NCBI GenBank assembly: GCA_000733355.1
Contig: JNVV01000001.1
Coordinates: forward strand, 943,218 to 1,007,217
From: Falciphora oryzae
Lineage: Eukaryota > Ascomycota > Sordariomycetes > Magnaporthales > Magnaporthaceae
DNA: 64,000 nucleotides
Reading direction: 5' to 3'
Shown: piece by piece, positions 54,544-64,000 of the stretch
Position numbering within the stretch: the stretch's first letter is position 1
Layout of the letters: every line of letters starts with the position of its first letter
Translations under genes and position numbers: made by a program
The notes under the pieces: model-generated
Seen by the model: the letters and a program-made list of their open reading frames with translations, nothing else
Told to the model about the DNA's origin: nothing
Databases searched by the model: none

Positions 54544-57500
54544 TTATATCTGTTCGCCCATCACACCGGTAGCAACAAGCTCCTTGTGGAACTCGGGCTC
54601 GAGAAATTTTGCAACGGACACGTCCTCGCTGAGCCCTTTACGGCGGCGGGTCTTGAGGACGAAATCCCGGGCTGTGGCCTGTGCGCTGGCAGGTTGCAGT
54701 GGGTGCAATGCTACCTCACGGTCCAGCGGGTCGCCGGGCACGATGCTCCATCGGTCAAATACGAGGCTGACGGCGGCCGCGCCCCTATTGTCGATCCGCA
54801 CGTCCGTCTCGAACCCGAACGAGTCGATGACGGGTATCAGCCCGTTGACGCGATACAGCGGCGTTCCGGCAATGGGTCCGTCGGACAGCACGTGGCCCCG
54901 TCGCCGGGCCAGTGTGTTGTATACCTGCGCTACTGAGTCCTGGGTCCCGATCATGGATACGCCGTACGTGGGCTCCATGAGGCGAGGAGACGCCATTAGG
55001 AACGAAGAATAGCAGGCTCGTCGGGCGGTAGGAATTATCTGGCCGCCGCCACGAGATATGGGCTCTGGGGCCAGTGTCGCGTCCATGATCTTGAACTTTG
55101 TGTTCCGGATCGCTATAGGCAGACACACCAACTGTTAGCAGCCGGATAATCGGGCTCGGGTAGCGTTAAAGGAGAATGTGTGGTGGTCTAAACGAGGGAG
55201 GGAAAAAAAAAAAAAAAAAAAAAAAAACTCACGTTCTTCGCACAGGGGCCCTTCCCGCGTCGCCCAGCTGAATCCCTGACGGATCGACTCCTTGACCGCC
55301 GTCAGAAGCTTCTTATCGACTTCTGTCGGCAGTGTGTCGTCCTGAAGGATGTTGGGGCCAGCTTCGTCCGGCCCAAACGCCCATATACTCCTGGCCGCAA
55401 GCAGGTCCCACTCGTGCTTTTCTTGGAAGAACTTTGCTGTCTTGCGTACGGGATCCTTGATCTTGACGGCCCCCGTCTCGATGTCTCGGGCGATCTCGTC
55501 ACCCAGGGGTTCGGCCAGAATGGTAATCCGATTCTTCTTGTTCGGGGTGATGGCGTAACACCTGGTCGCAGACTCCTCCACCACCGTCTCGCAAAATCGG
55601 GTGACGGGGTCCGAGACTTTGATCTCCATGTCGGCGTATAGGCGTCGCAGGTCGTGCAGGATACAATCGAGGTAGAGCTCGCCGGTACCAAGGAGGACGT
55701 GCTCCCCTGACTCTTCTACCTTTGTGATGGCAAGAGGGTAGCTCTTGTTGATTTTTCGAATACCGTCGAGCATCTTGGGCAGCTCTGACGGGTTTATCGG
55801 CTCCACGGCGACCTTGAACACGGACTGAGTAAAGTGGGAGACGGGCTTGAAAATGTATGCATCCTCGTCATCGGCAAAGACCTTGTCCACAATGGTCGCT
55901 GACTTGACGATCGAGTTGTCGACGCCACCGAGGAGAACCCAATTTCCTGCCGGAACTCCGTCGGTGGGGATATTGTACTTCGTTTCGCTTATCCAGACGT
56001 CCGAGATCTTGGCTGCCGCCATGTCCTCCTCGTCGTCGACTGAGTAGCCCTCCCCGAGAACTCGCACATCGGCACCAGGGCGGGCAGTGCCGCTCATGAC
56101 ACGCCCGAAGGAGTGGAAGGTTTTGGCATCTGGCGAACTGAAAAGCTTGGTGACGTGGATCACCAGCGGGCCATCGGGGTCACACGCGGCCATGGACTTT
56201 GCCACGGCGGAATCAAGGGGCCCGGTGTAGAAGCGACAGAGCCTATCGGCGGCGGCCTGAACCGGAGATGGGATGTGCGCGACCACCATGTCCACAAAAC
56301 CGCCAGACGAGCCGAAGAACTGCTGGCAGACCAACCGAAGTATGACTTTGGCGTCAGCTCTCAGCTGGAACGGCTTCAGGGTGATGCCGAGGGTGGCGAG
56401 AGTCCGCTTGAGCTCATCGGGGCTGTCGCTGATGGAGTGGGAGAAGAGCTTGTACACAGGCTCTATGACGAACTTGACGAACGACCGCTTGGCACCCTCT
56501 TCGACCGGCTTCCTGGTGAATGAGCGCTTGCGTGGGTTGAAGTAGATGTCCCCCCAGAGGCGCCGCGCAAACTCGGGTGTGTCCATTGCGCCATAACTAT
56601 CGGCGTACATTTTTGCGAATGACTGCAGGCTGAAGCACCAGCCCATGTCGGCGCATGCGAACAGCACGTTCCCCCTCTCAGGGCTGAGGCGCCTCCGTTC
56701 TGCCTCGTCGGGGCGGCCCGGCAGGGCGTTTGTTATCAGCGTATTGACCTCCTCGATGACGTGCTTCAGCTTGAAGTATGCATCGGTGGGGGGTAGCTTC
56801 AACTCCAGGATGAGCCTGTCGAGCTTGTTGACGATGAGCGTAATTGGAGTCTCCTCGAGGACGGCGTGCTTCAGTATCTGCTCCGTGTTGATTTGGACCC
56901 CCTCGACGACATCGACAACCAGGCATAGGCCATCAGCCAACCTCAAGGCGGAGGCAACCTCATCAACAAAGTTGACATGACCAGGGGTGTCTATCATGTT
57001 GAGCAAGTAGGACTTGCCCTTGGTGCCCTGGAGCACGAGGCTCATGGGCGCGGCCTTGACCGAGAGACCGCGTTCACGCTCCAGGAGGTGTACATCGGTA
57101 TACCTCAACTGCTCGCCGCGGTTTTTACCTTGGCGTTTTTCCAGCGTGTCGTTGATGTCGTGTGTCTCGAGGACCAGCATGTCCATGAACGCCGTCTTGC
57201 CGTGGTGCAAATGGCCGGCGAAGGCGATGTTGCGAGTCTGCTCTGGATGGCGCATCAGGTCGACCATGAAGGTGCGGTCGAAATGCACAGGCGGCAGGTC
57301 CGTCTCGGTGACTGTGAAGCGCTTTTCTTCTATGGGAGCGATAATGGGCTCGCTGAGGGGTTGGGCATCCTCTTCCTGCACCATCGTTTCGACCTCCTCA
57401 CCGTATACCTGCTGGGCCGATGGGTAGACTTGCTTGTCCTCGTGCAGAACAACGGCATTGGACGGCCGGCCCTCTGTGTTGGGAGCGCACCCACTTTGTA

Positions 57501-57823
57501 GTCAGCTCCCGTGGCAAACCAAGGGACTTTCGCCTACCTCCCCGCCGATAACCGGGGTAGACTCACCGTCAACGTCCATCATCGCGGCATCAACGCCCGA
57601 TGGGCCCGCTTCCGAGTAGACATCGTCGTATACGTAGTCGTCGGTATCCTGACGGTGGTCAGATTCATCCCCAGAGGCCTCCGCCTCCTCGCCGATGAAG
57701 TTGCCGAATCTGCGGCACACAGCCAAACGCGTTAGTTCGCGCCTCCTTCTCTTTGCCGCCCAATAGTCACGCGTGCAAGGCGTGCGCTTGTCGGGGAACT
57801 CACTCGTCGTAGAGATCATCCAT
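54544..57823 (-). CDS. SNU114: U5 snRNP GTPase SNU114 (EF-2-like), 990 aa
   Basis: Exons (minus) are 57823-57804, 57709-57567, 57473-55233 and 55112-54544. The acidic N-terminus MDDLYDEFGNFIGEEAEASG is typical of Snu114/EFTUD2. The GTPase domain has the P-loop AGHLHHGKT, DTPGH (G3) and NKLD (G4). EF-2-like domains II-V follow (LLGTGELYLDCILHDLRRLY, GPLCEEPIRNTKFKIMD, GGGQIIPTARRACYSSFL, HVLSDGPIAGTPLYRVNGLI). Snu114 controls Brr2 helicase and spliceosome activation and disassembly. Exon 1 is 20 nt. Intron 3 begins GTGAGT directly followed by a T25 run on the gene strand. It uses the TAG at 55113, which restores the conserved CEEPIRN. Length matches the family. Confidence 0.95.
55203..55227 (-). 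repeat. A25 (T25 on gene strand) homopolymer in SNU114 intron 3
   Basis: The run begins within the donor hexamer GTGAGT and fills the first quarter of the 120-bp intron. Confidence 0.9.
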
Positions 57824-59144
57824 GGGTGCGGTGGTCGAGAGCGACTGAGCCAGCGATAGCGGCGACAACAGCGGTGCGACGACCCGCCGGCCAGAGACAG
57901 CAGGTCGAAAAGAACAACAGCTATGCGCTTGGGTTTGGCAGGTCGGAGAGTTGACAGCTGCTTTGGACCAGTTCGATGGGACGTGGTAGAAAAAGAAAAA
58001 GGTCTAGACTGTTCGGAAGAGCGCAGCCGTAGCTGTAGGTACCTGCCGACGGTGGGAGGTATCGGTGCGGCTGGGTGCAAGACGAGGTCCGAGGCGCAAG
58101 GCTGAGAACCGCAAGCTAGGCACGCGCACGCGTTGGCCGTCGCTCGTTGACGCGCCCCAGAAAATATTCTTTTGGGCGGATTGGCGGGCAGCTCAGGCCC
58201 ACCTGAATTTTCAATCCCCACATGCCAGCGCCGTGGCCCCCCGTTTTTCACGATGCCGCCCACGGCCCGGCATCCATCACTGGCGAGCAACGCTCGGCCC
58301 AACCTATCACGAGGCAACGTCGACCAGTGCGGCGTCTATCCCATCCACCTCATTCCGCACCAGCCACTGCAACCGTACCTGCAGCTGCTGCGAGGAGGTG
58401 CTCGGCTTGGTGGTGTGAGCGACCAGAACAAACCCAGGTCACCCAAGACCCAACCCGTTCCTGGTGTCCCGGAACGCCATCCCATATCACAAGCGCAAGC
58501 CGCAAAAGTCTGCCGTGCTGCGAGGTATCATAGCGGGTCCAACCTCCAGCTGCTACAACAATCCGGCAGCGTGCATTGTTTGGTGCACACACGCACCAAT
58601 CTAGGTATGTAGATACATGGATGTGTACCTAGGTAGGTCGGTGTCTGGTAGGTAGTTATCACGGCTGCCGTGTCGAGGCGGTGTGCCATTTCTTGCGGGT
58701 AATCGCGGTATTTGCATATACTACGTACCACCACCCCTGGTCCCTAGTAGGCAGCCTGCCCGCCGAGTTACTATACTGTACTTCCGGCAGTACTCTTCAA
58801 TCAGGCATTTTTTTGCTTAGTATTCGCTTCCGTCTCGTCTTCACACTTTGTTTTCGGCCATTAGAGTTGGGCAGCTGCATGTGTTGCAACTGGCTGGTCA
58901 GGTAGCTCGACTGCACTGCTCGGCTGTCCATCTTGATCATTCTTGGTGGGGTTGCTTTGGTCGCCCCTCAACACTTTTTCCCCCGGCACCACCAACAGCG
59001 CCCCTTTCAATACCGGCGGTAGACATCGAACATCCTCACTTCCCCTTCCATTCCACCATACTCGTCAAGTCCACCCGCCGATCTTCCTAACAAGACCCCG
59101 GCACCGACAACACACTTCCCAAGCCCTCTGAGCCCACGCCCAAC
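57824..59144. other. 1.3-kb bidirectional promoter region, SNU114 and ERG10
   Basis: Contains TAGGTAGG-type short motifs (58615-58655) and CT-rich sequence before ERG10. The open frames on both strands have no domains. No gene supported. Confidence 0.5.
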
Positions 59145-60647
<1,503 letters not shown>

Positions 60648-61615
60648 GCGGGTGACCTGGAGAAGTATTTAGGGTTGAGAGCCATACATGGGGGCGAGGA
60701 TCAAATGACGTCTGCTTTCCGTCCTTTTACGCCAAATCGTGGTAGCCATTATCATTGATTGGGTGCTGAATAGGGACGATGGATGACAAGACCCTAAACT
60801 TTACAAGCCAGGCATCAGCATATTAAATTACATACACCAACTTATCGGGCGACTGGCACGGTACCTACTTGCCTATTTAGCCACGATTAGAGACGAAAAT
60901 GATACATAATAGACGACGCTCAGCGGCTTGGCTCGTGCTGGTAACCACGATACTTGTAGTAACTAGTATGGGCGTCGCGTCCCAAGTAATAAAGGGAAAC
61001 GGCCAGGAAAGCACCACAGGCCTACGGTGCCAAAATGATTTGAGTTATGAATCCGATTCCATGAGATCTAAACGCTAATAGTTTGATACATAATGTCGGA
61101 AGAGTGTGATTCGACTGATAAAACGTGCGCTGAATCCTCCTGATCCCAAAGCCAGAGCAGAGAGGTGGTTCCGCCCTAGGCAAGTGGACGGACCAGGGCC
61201 TCGTCTTTCTCGTCGCAAAGTTTAAAACGGTGAACCAGCCAAGTCGCCTGCCACTGACGACTGTCAGTCTGCCACGGGTAGAGGGGGCGGAGTAGATTAA
61301 GATCGATCCAACAATAATTGAGGACGTGAAAGGAAACGGAAGAGAAAAGCGTGAAAGGAAATAAATAAAATGACAGGGAAAAAAGTGACCAAGTGCAGAT
61401 GTTTGATGAGGAAGAGACAGCATCGGACACAGCCAAAAGAGGAAGGAAAATGGATAGAACAACCACCCAAGTGACAAAAAGAAAACGTGAACAGGGCGCA
61501 GCCGGGTATATGTAGTGACGAGACAACCCCAAAGAACAGCACGGAAGGCCAGGGCGCAAGCGGTGAGATGGGGAGAGAGAGAGATGGAGAGAGGAAGAGG
61601 GTCAGACCATGTTGA
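60648..61615. other. 970-bp convergent intergenic region
   Basis: Between the stops of ERG10 (+) and SIN3 (-). Minus-strand open frames in 61022-61559 have hydrophobic low-complexity translations with no family features and probably represent the 3' UTR. Nothing else supported. Confidence 0.5.
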
Positions 61616-64000
61616 CTAGGCGGTCATCGGAATGTCGGTCTCGCCACCATTCATTCCGCTGGGCAGGGCGCCGTCCTTGACCCATTTTTGAAAGTCCTCG
61701 TTGATCCCCTGCACCTCGTCCTGGCTCATGCCCTTCATCCAGGCATTGTTCATTATCATTTTTTCCCGGAACAACTGGGCTCGTCGGTCCGCATCAAAGG
61801 CGGCCCTCTCCTGTCGCTTCGTCCTTTCGTCCTCAGCCGAGGGCATCGTGTTGTAGACGAAGTATTCTGAGGTGTTTTTCTCGTAGACGATCTTGGACGA
61901 GTTGAGACATATGCGGAGGGTCAGCCCTTCGTGGAATGTGATGGGCTTCGGCATCTGACCGTCGTCCGAGTCGGCGTCGTTGGACGGCAGGTTGCGCGTC
62001 AGGAGGGACTTCTGGAGGTGAGACCGGGGTACTCCCTCAGTGGACTCGACGCGCATGTACGACGAGATGTAGTACTTCCAGCGCTCTGCAGGCTCCATCT
62101 CCTCCATGTGGAAGGTGGTGTCATCCTTCTGGAGCCACCGCACGCTGGCCTCGTTGCTGGTTGGGGCCTGTAAGATGGACGTGGGATCATGGTTAGCAAT
62201 TGGAAGACACGTCGTGTATCCGCGAGGGGCGGACCAGTCACTTACCCAGGTAATCAGGAACATTTCTCCGTCCTTGATGCACTTCTCGGCAAACTTGCGG
62301 GCGCTGATCTCGGTCTGATAGCTCGTCTCCTCCTGGCTTCGGGCGACCAGGAACTGGTGCACGAGGTCCGGCGTTTTTTCCTTAGAGTCCGAGTTGTTGC
62401 AGACCAGGGCCTGGCGACAAAGCGTCTTGAGCAGATCCTGGATGGTGTAAAGCGTCCATCCGCTCTTGAGGTAGTAGTGGCGAAGGACGTCCTGGTACTT
62501 GCTCTCGTCGATCTCTCCCGTGATGTAGTCCTCGATGAGTTCCACAGTGCGTGGCCAGAAGGTCTCGATGTTATCCTCAAAGTAGTTCATCTCGTCGTGT
62601 ACGAGACCGAGTTGCTGAGCCGGCTTGTCAGCCTTCTCTCGCCTGATCTCCTCCAGAACGCTGCTTTTGCTCTCCTTGACTTGCTTCAGCCGCTTGTACA
62701 GCGTCTGGAACACGCTGAAGAAGACAAAGATTGTCTGGTTGCAGAAGAAGTTGTACCAGGGCCGAGGGAAGAAGCCGTCTGCCTTCAGCTCTGCGTCCAG
62801 CCCCGGGACCGGATTTTTGCCCGAGACGACCACCGGCCCAGGCACCGTCGGGAGCCAGCGGTCGTTGGCAATATCCGCCCCTGGCCCGTCCTCTGGCGCG
62901 TCGGCCACATCCTCCTCGTTGGCTGAGCCCACATCGGGCGTCGTCTCCTTGCTAGCCGAGGCGGCGCTATCTTCGTTGTGGCTCCGGGTTTTGCTGCCGT
63001 TTCGGCCTGGGTCTAGGAGACCGCGGAGCAAGTCCGACTTCTTGCCATTACGACGGCTCCGGCCGTTAGAAAGCTCCGCGGGCGCGCTGTCGTCAGCCTC
63101 CTCCTCGCCCGCGTCGCGATCTATGTCAATCAAGTGCTGGCGGACTTGGTCGGGGTGGATTCCGAAGAACTGCGGTATGGATGCCTCGAAAAATTCCAAG
63201 ATGCGCTCCTTTTCTGACGCCCCGTGCTGCCCGCTGTTCATAGCATACAGGACCATGAACCGAATCAGGTCCAGAAGCACTCCCTGGTCTGCGAATGACC
63301 AAAGGTACTGATACCTAGGGGCCTTGCCCTTGTTGATCCGCAGGCGCTTCTGCTCTTCGTGTTTGGTCTTGATCAGATCCACGAGGTGCTTAGCCGAGAA
63401 GTTACGCTTGTCGTTGGACTTGACTTGGATTCCCTGGTGGTCGAGGCTCTTCAGATGCATAGTCTTGGTCTGGCTCTGCCACACTTTCTCCCACTCCCGC
63501 TACAACAAGCAAGTGTCGTGTTAGCTTGCACCGGCCCCGTCCGTTTTGATCACTGGGGTGATCGGGTTTAGCACATACCTGGCTGAACCGCCACTCCTCG
63601 TCCTTTTGTTTGAGGCGAGCCATGACGATGGGAACCACAGTGAAGGGGTGCTGGAACATGTCGTTGACAACCTCTGCCCCCTTCTCCGATCCATAGACCT
63701 TTTTGAGCACGCGCTTGTAAATCGACGTGCTCTGGCCGCCCAGGCCGGCGGGCATCCGGAAGTTTTGCCGCTCGGCAGGTGACAGAGTCAGCATCTGTTG
63801 CGCGATGGGCTCCAGCAGCTGGATGCACTTCTGGTTGGCCTCAATGAAGAAGTCGTAGTCATGGCGCTCCTCCTCTATCCTGTGTAGTCCTTCCTCGAAA
63901 GCGTTTTTCCGATGCGCAACAAAGCCGGAGTCCTCCGACGCCCAGGTGGGATGTGAGGCCCATTCGTCGTTCAGGACAGAGTTACAGAGCTCGTCGCGGC
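61616..64000 (-). CDS. SIN3: SIN3 transcriptional corepressor, C-terminal part (5' end beyond window)
   Basis: Exons seen (minus) are 64000-63579 (incomplete), 63499-62246 and 62167-61616. The first exon contains ERHDYDFFIEANQKCIQLLE and KRVLKKVYGSEKGAEVV, part of the HDAC-interacting region. SLDHQGIQVKSNDKRNFSAK and the Sin3a_C domain (FFPRPWYNFFCNQTIFVFFS, VHDEMNYFEDNIETFWPRT, YYLKSGWTLYTIQDLLKTLC) follow. The PAH repeats must lie past the right edge. Sin3 is the scaffold of the Rpd3 histone deacetylase complex. The 78-bp intron (62245-62168) is in frame, so an unspliced reading would stay open; its GTAAGT donor, GCTAACC branch and conservation of ITWAPTSNE support splicing. Confidence 0.94.

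Overview
The window is nuclear DNA of a filamentous ascomycete, most likely a Sordariomycete. The evidence is GC-rich coding sequence cut by short introns (58-197 bp) with CTRAC-like branch points, fungal-only gene families (GUP1, HRD3, Zn2Cys6 regulator), and a transposon block carrying repeat-induced point mutation (RIP). Species cannot be named from sequence alone. There are two assembly gaps (12477-12520 and 52797-52912).

Layout. Positions 1 to about 7560 are a gene-free, AT-rich graveyard of Ty3/gypsy chromovirus copies. A minus-strand element occupies 1-6759: its 231-bp LTR, gag, protease, RT, RNase H, integrase and chromodomain are readable but full of stops. It abuts a plus-strand fragment of a second chromovirus with its own polypurine tract and LTR (6765 to about 7560). 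A 330-bp GC-normal island sits between gag and pol. From 7894 to the right edge there are 21 protein genes, all but one complete: GUP1 acyltransferase (+), FAR-17a/AIG1-like membrane protein (-), a 760-aa uncharacterised fungal protein (+), mitoribosomal mS38/COX24 (+), a FAS1-domain protein (-), fumarate reductase with cytochrome b5 tail (+), MFS sugar transporter (+), alanyl-tRNA synthetase (-), an uncharacterised 263-aa protein (+), a small RCR-like membrane protein (-), HRD3/SEL1 (-), WDR89-like (+), FRG1-like (-), a 2-oxoglutarate/Fe(II) oxygenase (+), a DsbA-like thioredoxin-fold protein (+), a TMEM70-like membrane protein (+), a Zn2Cys6 regulator (-), CIAO2/MIP18 (+), SNU114 (-), ERG10 thiolase (+), and the C-terminal part of SIN3 (-, continues past 64000).

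These are mostly dispersed housekeeping genes: translation (AlaRS, mS38), splicing (SNU114, FRG1), chromatin and transcription (SIN3, zinc cluster), ER and membrane quality control (HRD3, GUP1, RCR-like) and metabolism (ERG10, fumarate reductase, transporter). I see no secondary-metabolite cluster, CRISPR, tRNA or rRNA gene, and no clearly new multi-gene system.

The points most worth a second look are gene-structural. Two introns require GC-AG splicing (GUP1, AlaRS). AlaRS has a 27-nt exon and the zinc cluster gene a 29-nt exon, the latter splitting the DNA-binding motif. AlaRS has an in-frame upstream start with a mitochondrial-type leader. Long A/T homopolymers lie next to splice sites and at one assembly gap. 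All exon joins were made by hand from splice signals, phase and family conservation; reading frames close exactly in every multi-exon model.
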